A stretch of DNA of 64,000 nt from Tianweitania sediminis (GCF_017813335.1 NZ_JAGIYY010000009.1:122864-186863), one strand, 5' to 3'; positions 1 to 9,835 are shown, counted from the first letter of the stretch. The notes: generated from the letters alone by a model not told the origin. Program-made: numbers and translations.

Positions 1-110
1 AACAAAAGAGTGCCAGTTTGGGCGGCCGGAACGTAATTGGCTGCCGGCGCGGCCGCCTCCGGCAATGTCACGCCAAGTTCAAGCAGCCGCTTTTCGATTG
101 TGTCGCTCAT
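1..110 (-). CDS. RidA/YjgF family protein, 5' end only (cut by window edge)
   Basis: Reading leftwards from an ATG at 110, the minus strand encodes a protein beginning MSDTIEKRLLELGVTLPEAA and continuing into a PAANYVPAAQTGTLL segment before the window ends. This N-terminus is typical of the RidA/YjgF/YER057c/UK114 family, small trimeric enzymes that hydrolyse reactive enamine/imine intermediates or have related roles. Only about 36 residues are visible, so the active-site arginine cannot be checked. A GGAGACGACC stretch precedes the ATG. It is transcribed divergently from eipB, with about 120 bp between them for both promoters. Confidence 0.75.
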   Translation of the reverse strand, partial: MSDTIEKRLLELGVTLPEAAAPAANYVPAAQTGTLL

Positions 111-231
111 GGTCGTCTCCTTATATGCTGCCGGTAGAAGCCGAAGCAAAGGCGCCTCGCTTTTGCCACGTCCGGAGCGCGAACGCAGCCGGAATGTCGA
201 TGAGTTTGCGTCCGATTCACGGAGAAGAACA

Positions 232-1068
232 ATGCGGTTCGCCCGCGTCATGACCTCGCTGCTGCTTGTTCTCGCGCCCGCCACGGCGTGGGCCCAAGGA
301 CCCGCCGCCCTGTCCCCGCACCGGGCAGTCTACGATCTCAGGCTGGACAAGGCGAGCGAGAGCTCTGACATCACCGGCATTTCCGGCCGGATGGTCTATG
401 ACTTCGACGGTTCACCCTGTGAAGGTTATACCGTCACCTTCCGCTTCGTCACGGATATCCAGACAAGCGACGCGTCGCGGGTGACGGACCAGCAGACCAC
501 CACCTTCGAAGAGGGTAGCGGACAATCGTTCCGCTTCGTTACCAAGTCGTTTGTGGACAGCGTGTTGGAACGCGAACTGCGCGGCGAAGCAAAGCAGGCT
601 GCGGACGCGCTGGAGATTACGCTCGACAAGCCGCAGGAGATGGATGTCAGGTTGCCTGCGGCGCAGTTTCCGACGCAGCACATGCTGGAACTCCTCGGCA
701 AGGCTCAACAGGGCGAAACCTTCTACGAGACGAGCATCTTCGATGGCTCGGAAGACGGCGACAAGGCGATGACCACCGCGGTGGTGATCGGCAAGCCAAC
801 CGCAATGTCCGAAAGCGACCCTGAAAAAGCGGCTCTCAAGACGTTGGCCGGCGACCGGTACTGGCCCGTCGACATCGCGTATTTCGACCTGCAGGGCGAC
901 GGCGGGGAAGAAACGCCCGACTACCGCGTCAGCTTCAAGCTTCATTCCAACGGCCTGACGCATGACCTGGTGATGGACTACGGAGACTTCGCGATGACCG
1001 GCAAGCTGGTTGATCTCCAGCTTCGAGAACAAGCTCCGACGACCTGCGAACCGGCTACGCCGCGATAA
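232..1068 (+). CDS. eipB: EipB-type periplasmic cell-envelope integrity protein (DUF1849)
   Basis: 278-aa exported protein. The ATG at 232 follows GGAG at a 7-bp spacing and opens a clear signal peptide (MRFARVMTSLLLVLAPATA, cleavage near AWAQ). The mature part carries the DUF1849 pattern: SPHRAVYDLRL near the N-terminus, GRMVYDFDGSPCEGYT, then repeated strand-like segments. In Brucella, EipB is a periplasmic beta-spiral protein needed for envelope integrity and contains a conserved disulfide. Two cysteines are visible here, one in SPCEG and one near the C-terminus (TTCEP), consistent with that bond. An open frame extends upstream to 37 but lacks a signal-like start. The 3' end overlaps the convergent marC-type gene by 14 bp. 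Confidence 0.85.
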   Translation: MRFARVMTSLLLVLAPATAWAQGPAALSPHRAVYDLRLDKASESSDITGISGRMVYDFDGSPCEGYTVTFRFVTDIQTSDASRVTDQQTTTFEEGSGQSFRFVTKSFVDSVLERELRGEAKQAADALEITLDKPQEMDVRLPAAQFPTQHMLELLGKAQQGETFYETSIFDGSEDGDKAMTTAVVIGKPTAMSESDPEKAALKTLAGDRYWPVDIAYFDLQGDGGEETPDYRVSFKLHSNGLTHDLVMDYGDFAMTGKLVDLQLREQAPTTCEPATPR

Positions 1069-1684
1069 GCGCGCGGATGCCGTCGGCGACGAACTGGACG
1101 GCGAGGGCGGCGAGCAGGACGCCTAGCAGGCGCGTCAGAATCGAGCGGCCCGTTTCCCCAAGAAAGCGATCAACGCGTTCGGCCAGGATCAGCACCAGGG
1201 CCGTCACTGCAAGGCAAAGAGCAAGGATCACAACTGTGGTGAACTGCCCGATCGGGCTCGGGTAAGCCGAAGACAGCAACACGGTTGCCGAAATCGCGCC
1301 CGGTCCGGCGATCAGCGGGATCGCAAGAGGAAAGGCGGCGATGTTGCGGATCATGTCGCGCGTGATCGCCCGCGCCGCGCTTTTTTCGTGCCGCTCCTGC
1401 CGGCGCTCGAAGATCATCTCGAAAGCGATGAAGAACAACAACAGGCCGCCCGCCGTGCGAAACGCCGGAAGCGTGATGCCGAATGCGCCGAGGATCACCG
1501 TCCCAGCCAGCGCAAACACTGCAAGGATGGCAAAGCCGATCACCGACGCGCGGACTCCGACATGGATCCGCTGCGAACGGTTCATCCCGCTTGTCAGCGC
1601 GAGGAACAAGGGTGCGAGACCCGGCGGGTCGATGGTCACCAGGATCGTGACAAAGGCGTTGAAAGCGCTTTCGAAGTCCAGCAT
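1055..1684 (-). CDS. MarC family integral membrane protein
   Basis: 209-aa hydrophobic protein beginning MLDFESAFNAFVTILVTIDP. About six membrane segments can be read, with the family's typical early IDPPGLAPLFLALT motif and a mid-protein FPLAIPLIAGPGAI motif. The MarC/UPF0056 family sits in the inner membrane; despite the name its role in multiple antibiotic resistance has not held up and its substrate is unknown. I chose the ATG at 1684 because an AAGGGAG lies just upstream; a longer frame to 1753 adds a proline-rich, non-membrane extension. It converges on eipB and overlaps its end. Confidence 0.85.
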   Translation of the reverse strand: MLDFESAFNAFVTILVTIDPPGLAPLFLALTSGMNRSQRIHVGVRASVIGFAILAVFALAGTVILGAFGITLPAFRTAGGLLLFFIAFEMIFERRQERHEKSAARAITRDMIRNIAAFPLAIPLIAGPGAISATVLLSSAYPSPIGQFTTVVILALCLAVTALVLILAERVDRFLGETGRSILTRLLGVLLAALAVQFVADGIRALIAA

Positions 1685-1872
1685 CTGCTTCGGCTCCCTT
1701 GCGCCAGGTTGGGTGGTCGGCGGCTGTTTTAGAAGCTGTGTTCGTGGTTGCAAACGCCGGCTGTCATGCGCTGCCGGCGAAATAAACGCGGATGGATCTG
1801 CGTACGCGACCTAAGCGGCTGATGTTGCTTTAAAATCTGCCGGATTTTGCTGTGGGTAGAATGATGGTCCGG

Positions 1873-1901
1873 TTTGGAGTTGACGCCGCCTTTCCTATAT
1901 A
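1873..1901 (+). promoter_or_regulatory. Possible gyrA promoter (weak -35, good -10)
   Basis: A TATATA at 1896-1901 sits 17 bp after TTTGGA at 1873-1878, ahead of the gyrA start at 1939. The -10 is convincing but the -35 matches TTGACA at only three positions, so this is a guess based on spacing and location. Confidence 0.3.
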
Positions 1902-1938
1902 AAGGACTGATGATTCCCCCAAAATGCGGCGCTAGACA

Positions 1939-4683
1939 TTGACAGATCAAACCACTCCACGAGACGGCGGGCCGAACGGCATTGAGCCCATCTCCATCAT
2001 GGAGGAAATGCAGCGGTCTTATCTCGATTACGCAATGAGCGTGATCGTCAGCCGGGCGCTGCCGGATGTGCGTGATGGCCTGAAGCCGGTGCATCGGCGG
2101 ATCATGTATGCGTCGTTCGACAGCGGTTATCATTGGAACCGCAAATATGTGAAATCGGCCCGCCCCGTTGCTGATGTGATGGGTAAATACCACCCGCACG
2201 GCGACGCTTCGATCTACGATGCCTTGGTACGCATGGCCCAGGACTGGTCGATGCGCGTGCCGCTCATCGACGGGCAAGGCAATTTCGGCTCGATCGACGG
2301 CGATAGCCCGGCGGCGATGCGCTACACCGAAGCGCGCCTCACCAAGGTCGCGCATGAACTGCTGGAGGACATCGACAAGGACACGGTCGATTTCCAGGAA
2401 ACCTACGACTCGTCCGGTTCAGAGCCTAAGGTCCTGCCGGCGCGTTTTCCCAATCTTCTCGTCAACGGCTCAGGCGGTATTGCCGTCGGCATGGCGACCA
2501 ACATTCCACCACACAACCTGTCCGAGATCATCAACGGCACTATTGCCCTGATCGACAATCCCGCCATGGATTTGGCTGATCTCATGGACATCATTCCCGG
2601 GCCGGATTTCCCCACCGGCGCGCTTATTCTCGGCCGCTCGGGCATCCATTCCGCTTATTCCACCGGCCGCGGCTCGATCCTGATGCGCGGCAAGGTGCAC
2701 ACCGAAACCATTCGGGGTGAGCGCGAAGCCATCATCGTGACGGAAATGCCCTATCAGGTGAACAAGGCATCGATGATCGAGAAGATGGCCGAACTCGTGC
2801 GCGACAAGCGCATCGAGGGCATCTCCGACATTCGCGACGAGAGCGATCGCCAGGGCTACCGGGTGGTGATCGAACTGAAGCGGGATGCCAACGCCGAGGT
2901 GATCCTCAACCAGCTTTACCGCTTCACACCGCTGCAAACCTCATTCGGCGCCAACATGGTGGCGCTCAACGGCGGCAAGCCAGAGGTTCTGAACCTCATC
3001 GACATCCTGAAGGCCTTCATCGCCTTCCGGGAAGATGTCATCAGCCGCCGCACGAAGTACCTCCTGCGCAAGGCTCGGGAACGGGCGCATGTCCTGGTTG
3101 GCCTGGCGATTGCCGTTGCCAACATCGACGAAGTGATCGCGCTGATCCGCCGCGCACCGGATCCACAAACGGCGCGCGAGCAGTTGATGGAGCGGCGCTG
3201 GCCCGCCTCTGACGTCGAAGCGCTGATCCGCCTCATCGATGATCCGCGGCATCGGATCAACGAGGACGGCACCTATAATCTGTCCGAAGAGCAGGCGCGT
3301 GCCATTCTTGAACTGCGCCTGCAGCGACTGACGGCCCTTGGCCGCGACGAGATCGCCGACGAACTGAACAAGATCGGCCTCGAGATCAGCGATTATCTCG
3401 ACATCCTGTCCTCGCGCGTCCGCATCATGACGATCGTCAAGGACGAGCTTGCAGCGGTGCGCGACGAATTCGGCACGCCGCGCCGCACCGAGTTGGCGGA
3501 TGGCGGCTCGGACATGGACGACGAGGACCTGATCGCCCGCGAAGACATGGTCGTCACGGTCAGCCACACCGGCTACATCAAGCGTGTGCCGCTGTCGCTT
3601 TACCGATCGCAACGCCGCGGTGGCAAAGGCCGGTCCGGCATGTCCACGCGTGACGAGGATTTCGTCACGCGGCTCTTTGTGGCCAACACGCACACGCCGG
3701 TTCTGTTCTTCTCTTCGCGTGGCATCGTCTACAAGGAAAAGGTTTGGCGCCTGCCGATCGGCAATCCGCAATCGCGCGGCAAGGCGCTGATCAACATGCT
3801 TCCGCTGGAACAGGGCGAGCGCATCACGACAATCATGCCGCTGCCGGAGGACGAGGACAGCTGGGGCAACCTGGACGTCATGTTCGCCACCACGCGCGGC
3901 ACCGTTCGCCGCAACAAGCTGTCGGACTTCGTGCAGGTCAATCGCAACGGCAAGATCGCGATGAAGCTCGAAGAGGAAGGCGACGAGATCCTTGGTGTGG
4001 CGACCTGTACCGATACGGATGACGTCCTGCTGACCGCTGCATCCGGGCAGTGCATCCGTTTCCCCGTCAGCGATGTGCGCGTCTTCTCCAGCCGCAACTC
4101 GGTCGGTGTGCGCGGCATCAACATGGCGGAAACCGATCGCGCTATCTCCATGACCATCTTGGGTGGCGTGGAATCAGAAGCGTGGGAGCGCGTCGCCTAC
4201 CTCCGTCGCGCGGCAGCCGAGCGTCGTGCCGTGACGGGCGACGACGAAGAGATCGTCACGCCTACCGAAGATGTGGCGGTGGAAGGCGAACTGTCGGACG
4301 AGCGCTACGAAGAACTGAAAGCGCGTGAGGAATACGTGCTGACCGTCACCGAGCGCGGCTACGGCAAGCGGTCGTCATCCTACGATTTCCGTGTAACCGG
4401 GCGAGGCGGCAAGGGCATCCGCGCCACCGACGTTTCAAAGACGGCGGAGATCGGCCGACTGGTTGCCGCATTCCCCGTGGCCGGCAGCGATCAGATCATG
4501 CTGGTGTCCAACGGCGGCCAAGTCATCCGCGTCCCGGTCAACGGCATTCGCTTCGCAAGCCGCGCAACCAAGGGCGTGACCATCTTTGATACGGCAAAGG
4601 GAGAACGCGTCGTTTCCGTGGAGCGGATTTCCGAGCCGCAGGACGAGGATGGCGAAGCCGGCACGGTGGCAGAGATTGAGTAA
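1939..4683 (+). CDS. gyrA: DNA gyrase subunit A
   Basis: 914-aa breakage-reunion subunit of DNA gyrase, a type II topoisomerase that introduces negative supercoils with GyrB. The start is TTG at 1939, giving [20 protein letters not shown]. The catalytic tyrosine is Y129 in [10 protein letters not shown]. The quinolone-binding loop reads [10 protein letters not shown], so the residue equivalent to E. coli Ser83 is Ala90, while Asp94 matches Asp87. The GyrA box QRRGGKG lies near residue 558 and opens the C-terminal DNA-wrapping beta-pinwheel. An acidic insert (around residues 755-800, with [17 protein letters not shown]) interrupts the pinwheel, as is usual in alphaproteobacteria. A strong terminator hairpin follows the stop. 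Confidence 0.97.
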   Translation: MTDQTTPRDGGPNGIEPISIMEEMQRSYLDYAMSVIVSRALPDVRDGLKPVHRRIMYASFDSGYHWNRKYVKSARPVADVMGKYHPHGDASIYDALVRMAQDWSMRVPLIDGQGNFGSIDGDSPAAMRYTEARLTKVAHELLEDIDKDTVDFQETYDSSGSEPKVLPARFPNLLVNGSGGIAVGMATNIPPHNLSEIINGTIALIDNPAMDLADLMDIIPGPDFPTGALILGRSGIHSAYSTGRGSILMRGKVHTETIRGEREAIIVTEMPYQVNKASMIEKMAELVRDKRIEGISDIRDESDRQGYRVVIELKRDANAEVILNQLYRFTPLQTSFGANMVALNGGKPEVLNLIDILKAFIAFREDVISRRTKYLLRKARERAHVLVGLAIAVANIDEVIALIRRAPDPQTAREQLMERRWPASDVEALIRLIDDPRHRINEDGTYNLSEEQARAILELRLQRLTALGRDEIADELNKIGLEISDYLDILSSRVRIMTIVKDELAAVRDEFGTPRRTELADGGSDMDDEDLIAREDMVVTVSHTGYIKRVPLSLYRSQRRGGKGRSGMSTRDEDFVTRLFVANTHTPVLFFSSRGIVYKEKVWRLPIGNPQSRGKALINMLPLEQGERITTIMPLPEDEDSWGNLDVMFATTRGTVRRNKLSDFVQVNRNGKIAMKLEEEGDEILGVATCTDTDDVLLTAASGQCIRFPVSDVRVFSSRNSVGVRGINMAETDRAISMTILGGVESEAWERVAYLRRAAAERRAVTGDDEEIVTPTEDVAVEGELSDERYEELKAREEYVLTVTERGYGKRSSSYDFRVTGRGGKGIRATDVSKTAEIGRLVAAFPVAGSDQIMLVSNGGQVIRVPVNGIRFASRATKGVTIFDTAKGERVVSVERISEPQDEDGEAGTVAEIE

Positions 4684-4707
4684 GTCGACGGTGCGCGCTC
4701 GTTGGAA

Positions 4708-4741
4708 TCAAAACGGGACGCGTTGACGCGTCCCGTTTTGA
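4708..4741. terminator. Strong hairpin terminator shared by gyrA and the facing small gene
   Basis: A perfect 14-bp inverted repeat (CAAAACGGGACGCG, loop TTGA, then its complement; one further T-A pair extends it) ends in TTTTG on the plus strand and in TTTTG on the minus strand. It lies 25 bp after the gyrA stop and 18 bp beyond the end of the small minus-strand gene, so it can terminate from both sides. Confidence 0.85.
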
Positions 4742-4758
4742 ATTTCTCAACTTGCCGT

Positions 4759-4917
4759 TTAGCGATAGCTGTTCGGCCGATCGAAGCCAGGTCCGAAGCG
4801 GTTCATGCGATCGCGCTTCACGGTCTGCTTCACATACTGAGCTTCCTGGTGAAGGCCGAATACTGTCGCGATCAACATCGCAATGGTCATGGCGGCGGCA
4901 AGCATCAAGATCATCAT
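4759..4917 (-). CDS. Small single-pass membrane protein (52 aa), function unknown
   Basis: This gene starts at ATG 4917 behind a clean GGAG (8-bp spacing) and encodes 52 residues. Residues 2-22 form a single hydrophobic segment (MILMLAAAMTIAMLIATVFG). The rest is a hydrophilic tail that begins HQEAQYVKQTVKRDRMNR and ends DRPNSYR. The arrangement suggests an inner-membrane microprotein with a basic cytoplasmic tail. It faces gyrA across a bidirectional terminator and is followed on the other side by coaD. Ribosome site, hydrophobicity and the terminator all support a real gene. I do not recognise a family. Confidence 0.7.
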   Translation of the reverse strand: MMILMLAAAMTIAMLIATVFGLHQEAQYVKQTVKRDRMNRFGPGFDRPNSYR

Positions 4918-5069
4918 GGCAACATCTCCTGCCGCAAAGAACTCATGAACAACTTTTCGGTTCCACGGGTGAAACCTAGGTGCGTGCTTGTCACCAATTC
5001 GTGAATCGGCAAGCGCTTCTCCAGGTCATTCGGTTTGCCTTTGCAGCAACTGGCGATTAGAAGGCCGGC

Positions 5070-5570
5070 ATGACGCACCGTGTCGCCATTTATGCAGGTT
5101 CATTCGATCCCCTCACAAATGGGCATCTCGACGCCCTGACGGGCTCGTTGTCCTTTGCGGACAAGATCCTCGTGGCGATCGGCAAACAGGCCTCGAAGAC
5201 GCCACTGTTCTCTTTCGAAGAGCGCGTCGAGCTCATCAAGTCTGCGGCGCGGGATGCCGTTGGTCCGGATGCAGATCGACTGGAGGTGATATCCTTCGAA
5301 GGCCTGGTGGTGCGGGTTGCGATCGAGCGCGGGGCCACCATCATGATCCGCGGGCTGCGCGACGGAACAGATCTTAACTACGAAATGCAGATGGCGGGAA
5401 TGAACCGAACGATGGCTCCCGGCCTGCAGACGGTATTTCTTCCAGCCAGTCCCGCAGTGCGGATGATCACTGCCACTCTTGTTCGCCAGATTGCGACCAT
5501 GGGCGGAGACATCACGCCCTTTGTGCCGGCCGTTGTCGCAACAGCGCTGACGGAAAAGTTCAGGACCTAA
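5070..5570 (+). CDS. coaD: Phosphopantetheine adenylyltransferase
   Basis: 166-aa enzyme of coenzyme A synthesis: it transfers AMP from ATP to 4'-phosphopantetheine to give dephospho-CoA. The nucleotidyltransferase signature [14 protein letters not shown] near the N-terminus contains the T/HxGH element (NGH), and [20 protein letters not shown] is the characteristic mid-protein motif. The length matches the bacterial family (about 160 aa). It is probably the first gene of a unidirectional run with the two cyclophilins, 13 bp upstream of the first. Confidence 0.96.
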   Translation: MTHRVAIYAGSFDPLTNGHLDALTGSLSFADKILVAIGKQASKTPLFSFEERVELIKSAARDAVGPDADRLEVISFEGLVVRVAIERGATIMIRGLRDGTDLNYEMQMAGMNRTMAPGLQTVFLPASPAVRMITATLVRQIATMGGDITPFVPAVVATALTEKFRT

Positions 5571-5583
5571 GCAGGAGTTCTCA

Positions 5584-6174
5584 ATGCCCCGTTTCAAACT
5601 TGTTACTGCCGCGCTCGCGATGGCCGTGGCCTTGCTCACAGGTAGCGTGGCCGCCCAGGCTGCCGAGCCGGAAAACACGCTCGTTCTGACGTTGAAGGAC
5701 GGGGATGTGACGATCGCCTTGCGACCCGACCTTGCGCCGCAGCACGTGGAGCGGATCAAGACCCTCGTGCGCGATGGCGCTTATGACAATGTTGCGTTCC
5801 ACCGAGTGATCGACGGCTTCATGGCGCAGACCGGCGACGTGCAGTATGGCGATCTGGAGGAAGGCTTCAACGCGGGTGCTGTTGGAACGGGCGGATCCGA
5901 TCTTCCTGATCTGCCGGCTGAATTCTCCGATGAACGTTTTGTTCGGGGGACGGTTGGCATGGCACGCGCCCAGAACCCGGATTCGGCGAATTCGCAATTC
6001 TTCATCATGTTTGCGCCAGCGCCACCCTTGGATGGCGAGTACACGGTGGTCGGTCAGGTGGAAAGCGGACTGGAGCTGATCGACGACATCAAGCGCGGCG
6101 ATGCGTCCGATAATGGCGCAGTGAGCGACCCGGATCGCATTTTGCGGGCTCGCATTGCGGCAGACGGCAACTAA
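5584..6174 (+). CDS. Periplasmic cyclophilin-type peptidylprolyl isomerase
   Basis: 196-aa cyclophilin with an N-terminal signal peptide (KLVTAALAMAVALLTGSVAA, cleavage near AQA). It would catalyse cis-trans isomerisation of prolyl bonds during folding in the periplasm. Core motifs are FHRVIDGFMAQTGD (catalytic Arg) and the substrate-binding segments GTVGMARAQNPDSANSQFFI. It ends with a short acidic loop and RILRARIAADGN. A paralogue without a signal peptide follows 50 bp downstream, giving one exported and one cytoplasmic copy in tandem, an arrangement common in this order. Confidence 0.93.
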   Translation: MPRFKLVTAALAMAVALLTGSVAAQAAEPENTLVLTLKDGDVTIALRPDLAPQHVERIKTLVRDGAYDNVAFHRVIDGFMAQTGDVQYGDLEEGFNAGAVGTGGSDLPDLPAEFSDERFVRGTVGMARAQNPDSANSQFFIMFAPAPPLDGEYTVVGQVESGLELIDDIKRGDASDNGAVSDPDRILRARIAADGN

Positions 6175-6224
6175 GTACGAGGAAACGAGCTGTTGCAGGT
6201 GCAGCAGTTCTGCAAGGAGTTGAT

Positions 6225-6740
6225 ATGGCTGAGATCAAGGATCCAGAAAACACCCTGGTGATGGAAACCACCAAGGGCAAGGTCGTGATCGAGATGTTTC
6301 CCGATCTGGCACCTGGCCACGTCGGTCGCATTAAGGAACTGGCGCGCGAAGGCGCCTATGACGGCGTTGTCTTTCATCGGGTGATCGACGGCTTCATGGC
6401 ACAGACCGGCGATGTGAAGTTCGGCAACTCGACGTCCGGCAGCTTCAATCCGTCGCGCGCCGGCATGGGCGGTTCGGACAAACCGGACCTGAAGGCTGAG
6501 TTCAACAACATGAACCATGCCCGCGGGACCTGTTCCATGGCGCGGGCGCAAAGCCCGAACTCGGCGAACTCGCAGTTCTTTATCTGCTTCGAGAACGCCG
6601 CTTTCTTGAACCGGCAGTACACGGTGTGGGGCCAGGTGATCGAAGGCATGGAGAATGTCGACCAGATCAAGCGCGGGGAACCCGTGCAGGATCCCGACAA
6701 GATCACCTCGCTGAAGGTCGCCGCCGATATTGCGGCCTGA
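6225..6740 (+). CDS. ppiB: Cytoplasmic cyclophilin-type peptidylprolyl isomerase
   Basis: 171-aa cyclophilin without a signal peptide (MAEIKDPENTLVMETTKGKV), so cytoplasmic. It carries FHRVIDGFMAQTGDVKFG with the catalytic Arg, CSMARAQSPNSANSQFFICF and the QYTVWGQVIEGME segment. An AAGGAG lies 6 bp before the ATG. It is closely related to the exported copy upstream, which suggests tandem duplication followed by loss or gain of the signal peptide. The next gene, a YdcZ-type membrane protein, follows after 15 bp. Confidence 0.93.
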   Translation: MAEIKDPENTLVMETTKGKVVIEMFPDLAPGHVGRIKELAREGAYDGVVFHRVIDGFMAQTGDVKFGNSTSGSFNPSRAGMGGSDKPDLKAEFNNMNHARGTCSMARAQSPNSANSQFFICFENAAFLNRQYTVWGQVIEGMENVDQIKRGEPVQDPDKITSLKVAADIAA

Positions 6741-6755
6741 GGAAAGACACGTCCG

Positions 6756-7205
6756 ATGACCACGCTGCTTTGGTCGTTGATGGGCATCCTTGCCGGCGCG
6801 TTCGTTGCCCTGCAGGCGCCCATCAACGCGCAGCTTGGCCGTGACCTTGGATCGCCGGTTGCTGCAGCCGGCGTTTCCTTTTTTGCGGGTGCGGTGGTTC
6901 TGGGCTTGGCGACAATCTTTTTCGCTCGCCTGCAAGGCATCTCCCTGAACTTCCGCGCACCTCCGCCCTGGCTCTTCATCGCCGGAGGGGTTCTCGGCGC
7001 AGCGTTCGTGACAAACAACGTCATCCTTGTGCAGAAGGTCGGCGCCGCTACGCTGATCGCTTTGCTGATGACTGGCCAGCTATTGGCAGGGCTTTTAATG
7101 GACCGGATCGGCTTCATGGGCCTGGCCGTGCGCGAAATTACGGCAGGTCGAATTGCCGGCGTGTTTCTGCTGATGGCCGGCGCCCTGATGATTCGCCTTT
7201 ACTGA
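6756..7205 (+). CDS. YdcZ-type DMT superfamily membrane protein (DUF606)
   Basis: 149-aa membrane protein with about five hydrophobic segments. The first contains [20 protein letters not shown], the typical DUF606/YdcZ opening. These are half-size members of the drug/metabolite transporter superfamily, which usually act as dimers; no substrate can be inferred. The stop codon overlaps the queA start by one base (TGATG), so the two are probably translationally coupled. The link to queuosine synthesis may be only positional. Confidence 0.85.
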   Translation: MTTLLWSLMGILAGAFVALQAPINAQLGRDLGSPVAAAGVSFFAGAVVLGLATIFFARLQGISLNFRAPPPWLFIAGGVLGAAFVTNNVILVQKVGAATLIALLMTGQLLAGLLMDRIGFMGLAVREITAGRIAGVFLLMAGALMIRLY

Positions 7206-8281
7206 TGAAGGTCGATCTTTTCGATTTCGAACTTCCCGACGAGCGCATCGCGCTTCGCCCTGCCGAACCGCGCGACACCGCGCGTCTGCTCGTGGTTGAC
7301 CCGGTTCAGGGCCTGGCGAACCGGCATGTTTACGAGTTGCCGAACCTCCTGCAGCCCGGCGACGCGTTGGTGTTCAACGACACGAAGGTTATTCCGGCGC
7401 AGCTGCATGGCACGAGGCACCGCGGCGACAACACGGCGGCCGTCGATGCCACGCTTCATATGCGTGTCGCACCCGATCGCTGGAAGGCTTTCGTCAGGCC
7501 CGCCAAGCGCTTGGCCGTGGGGGATCGCATAGCCTTTGGTCGTGAGGGCGACCTCTGCCTGCTCGGAACCTTGAACGCGACGGTGAGCGCCAAGGGCGAG
7601 GCTGGTGAGGTCGACCTCGACTTCGATCTCAGCGGCCCCTTCCTCGACGATGCGCTTCGCGAGGCCGGCCATATTCCGCTGCCTCCTTATATCGCCTCCA
7701 AGCGTCCCGAGGATGCACGCGATCGCGTGGATTACCAGACGATCTATGCCCGGGAAGAGGGTGCGGTGGCCGCCCCTACGGCCGGCCTCCATTTCACGCC
7801 AGAGCTCATGGATGCGCTGGATACCGGCGGCATATCCAGGCACTTCGTAACCTTGCATGTCGGTGCGGGCACCTTCCTGCCGGTGAAGGCCGACGACACA
7901 GAGCGCCACAAGATGCACGCCGAGATCGGGGTTGTCTCGGAGGAAACCGCTGCTGCGCTCAATGAGGTGAAGGCGCGGGGAGGGCGCGTGGTGTGCGTTG
8001 GCACGACCTCGCTGCGGCTTCTGGAAAGTGCTGCGGGTGACGATGGCAGGATGCGCGCCTGGCAGGGTGCCACCGACATCTTCATCACACCGGGCTACCG
8101 CTTTCGCGTCGTTGACGTCTTGATGACCAACTTCCATCTGCCGCGCTCGACCCTTTTCATGCTGGTATCTGCCTTCAGCGGGCTCGAAACGATGCGCGAC
8201 GCCTACAAACACGCAATCGATGGGGGCTACCGCTTCTATTCCTATGGCGATGCCAGCCTCCTGTTCAGGAGTGCGGCATGA
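7205..8281 (+). CDS. queA: tRNA preQ1 S-adenosylmethionine ribosyltransferase-isomerase
   Basis: 358-aa enzyme that transfers and rearranges the ribosyl part of SAM onto preQ1 at position 34 of tRNAs, forming epoxyqueuosine. Recognisable segments are [20 protein letters not shown] at the start, the [13 protein letters not shown] motif, the highly conserved APTAGLHFT and [11 protein letters not shown] motifs, and [17 protein letters not shown] near the end. Length is normal for the family. It overlaps tgt by 4 bp (ATGA), so the two queuosine enzymes are coupled. Confidence 0.97.
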   Translation: MKVDLFDFELPDERIALRPAEPRDTARLLVVDPVQGLANRHVYELPNLLQPGDALVFNDTKVIPAQLHGTRHRGDNTAAVDATLHMRVAPDRWKAFVRPAKRLAVGDRIAFGREGDLCLLGTLNATVSAKGEAGEVDLDFDLSGPFLDDALREAGHIPLPPYIASKRPEDARDRVDYQTIYAREEGAVAAPTAGLHFTPELMDALDTGGISRHFVTLHVGAGTFLPVKADDTERHKMHAEIGVVSEETAAALNEVKARGGRVVCVGTTSLRLLESAAGDDGRMRAWQGATDIFITPGYRFRVVDVLMTNFHLPRSTLFMLVSAFSGLETMRDAYKHAIDGGYRFYSYGDASLLFRSAA

Positions 8282-9408
8282 GCGAGCCGTTTCGATTTCA
8301 GCTGCAGGCGAAGGACGGCGCCGCGCGCCTCGGCGCGATCACCATGCCGCGCGGCACGATCCGCACGCCAGCCTTCATGCCTGTTGGCACGGCAGCGACG
8401 GTAAAGACGCTGACGATGGACCAGGTTCGCGGCACGGGCGCGGACATCATCCTGGGTAACACCTATCACCTGATGCTGCGCCCGGGTGCCGAACGCGTGG
8501 CGCGCCTCGGCGGTCTTCATGAGTTCGCACGCTGGCCGCACCCGATCCTGACGGATTCCGGCGGATTCCAGGTCATGTCGCTCGCAACTCTGCGCAAACT
8601 GGACGAGAAGGGGGTCACGTTTCGCAGCCACATCGATGGCGCGAAATACGAGATGTCACCCGAGCGTTCGATCGAGATCCAAGGCTTGCTGGACTCCGAC
8701 ATCCAGATGCAACTCGACGAGTGCGTTGCGCTGCCTGCTGCTTATGCGGAAGTGGAGCGTGCCATGGAACTGTCGCTGCGCTGGGCTGAGCGCTGCCGCA
8801 TCGCGTTTGGTGATCAGCCCGGGCGTGCCATGTTCGGCATCGTTCAAGGTGGAGCCGAGCCGGCGCTGCGCGAACGTTCGGCGCTGGTCCTCAAGGCCAT
8901 GGACCTCAAGGGATATGCCGTGGGTGGCCTGGCGGTGGGTGAACCGCAGCAGGTCATGCTGGACATGCTCGAGGTGACATGTCCGCTGCTGCCGGCTGAA
9001 AAGCCGCGCTACCTGATGGGCGTCGGGACGCCCGACGACATCCTGAAGTCTGTGGCGCGCGGCATCGACATGTTCGACTGCGTGATGCCGACGCGGGCGG
9101 GTCGCCACGGCCTGGCGTTCACGCGTCGCGGTCGGGTCAATCTGCGCAATGCCAGGCATGCCGACGATCATCGTCCGCTGGATGAAGAAAGCGACTGCCC
9201 CGCCGCGCGGGATTATTCCCGCGCCTATCTGCACCATCTGATCCGCGCGCAGGAAAGCCTCGGCGCCATGCTCCTGTCGTGGAACAACATCGCTTACTAC
9301 CAGAACCTCATGCAGGGTATTCGCGATGCAATCGGCAGCGGCACGTTCGTGAGCCATGCGGAAAAGATCTCCGCGTCCTGGGCCCAGGGCGACATCGCGC
9401 CACTGTGA
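8278..9408 (+). CDS. tgt: tRNA-guanine (queuine) transglycosylase, atypical zinc site
   Basis: 376-aa enzyme that exchanges guanine for preQ1 at the wobble position of GUN-anticodon tRNAs. Catalytic residues are present: D93 in [11 protein letters not shown] and D267 in [14 protein letters not shown]. The usual bacterial zinc site has three Cys in a CxCxxC motif and a His further on. Here the equivalent stretch reads [17 protein letters not shown], leaving Cys307 but Ser305 and Ala310. The His position is Asn337 (SWNNIAYYQ, where E. coli has IHNLRYYQ). The fold around it is otherwise well preserved. It overlaps queA by 4 bp and converges on a minus-strand gene. Confidence 0.96.
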   Translation: MSEPFRFQLQAKDGAARLGAITMPRGTIRTPAFMPVGTAATVKTLTMDQVRGTGADIILGNTYHLMLRPGAERVARLGGLHEFARWPHPILTDSGGFQVMSLATLRKLDEKGVTFRSHIDGAKYEMSPERSIEIQGLLDSDIQMQLDECVALPAAYAEVERAMELSLRWAERCRIAFGDQPGRAMFGIVQGGAEPALRERSALVLKAMDLKGYAVGGLAVGEPQQVMLDMLEVTCPLLPAEKPRYLMGVGTPDDILKSVARGIDMFDCVMPTRAGRHGLAFTRRGRVNLRNARHADDHRPLDEESDCPAARDYSRAYLHHLIRAQESLGAMLLSWNNIAYYQNLMQGIRDAIGSGTFVSHAEKISASWAQGDIAPL

Positions 9409-9409
9409 C

Positions 9410-9835
9410 TCAGGTGCTGAGGCTGTTGGCGGCCCGCAGATTCACGCTGCTGATCAGCCAGGATCCGTCCGGCTGCTGCTGCAACGTGTAGAGCGCCTCG
9501 TAATCCTTGCCATCCGGCCCGAGGATCATGACCGTCTGCTTGATCTCGCTGCCGCCATCCTCCGCCGCCCCGAAGGCGAAGTTGCGGGGACGATGCACCA
9601 TGGGGTAGGCGTTGCGCACCATGGCCATGAAGGCTTCGGGCGTTGGATAGATCCGCCGCAACGTCGGAGAAGCAAAGCCATAGGCAACGCCGTCCTGATC
9701 GGAACGGAACGCCTGCATCTGCTGTTCGATCACGGCTTGTGCCGCGGCCACCTCGGCTTCTCCCGCACCAGCGCTTCCGACCGGCATCATGAACAAGGAA
9801 AAGAAAGCAAAGGGAATGGCGGATCTGCGCATCAT
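9410..9835 (-). CDS. DUF4864 domain-containing exported protein
   Basis: About 141 aa with a signal peptide (RRSAIPFAFFSLFMMPVGSA, cleavage near GAGEA). The mature part has the DUF4864 pattern: VIEQQMQAFRSDQDGVAYGF, PEAFMAMVRNAYPMVHRP and a C-terminal SWLISSVNL, a small NTF2-like fold usually found in the periplasm of alphaproteobacteria. Two adjacent ATGs (9835, 9832) follow an AGGAG, and the second has the better spacing (6 bp). An upstream extension would run into the next divergent gene. Function unknown. Confidence 0.8.
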   Translation of the reverse strand: MMRRSAIPFAFFSLFMMPVGSAGAGEAEVAAAQAVIEQQMQAFRSDQDGVAYGFASPTLRRIYPTPEAFMAMVRNAYPMVHRPRNFAFGAAEDGGSEIKQTVMILGPDGKDYEALYTLQQQPDGSWLISSVNLRAANSLST

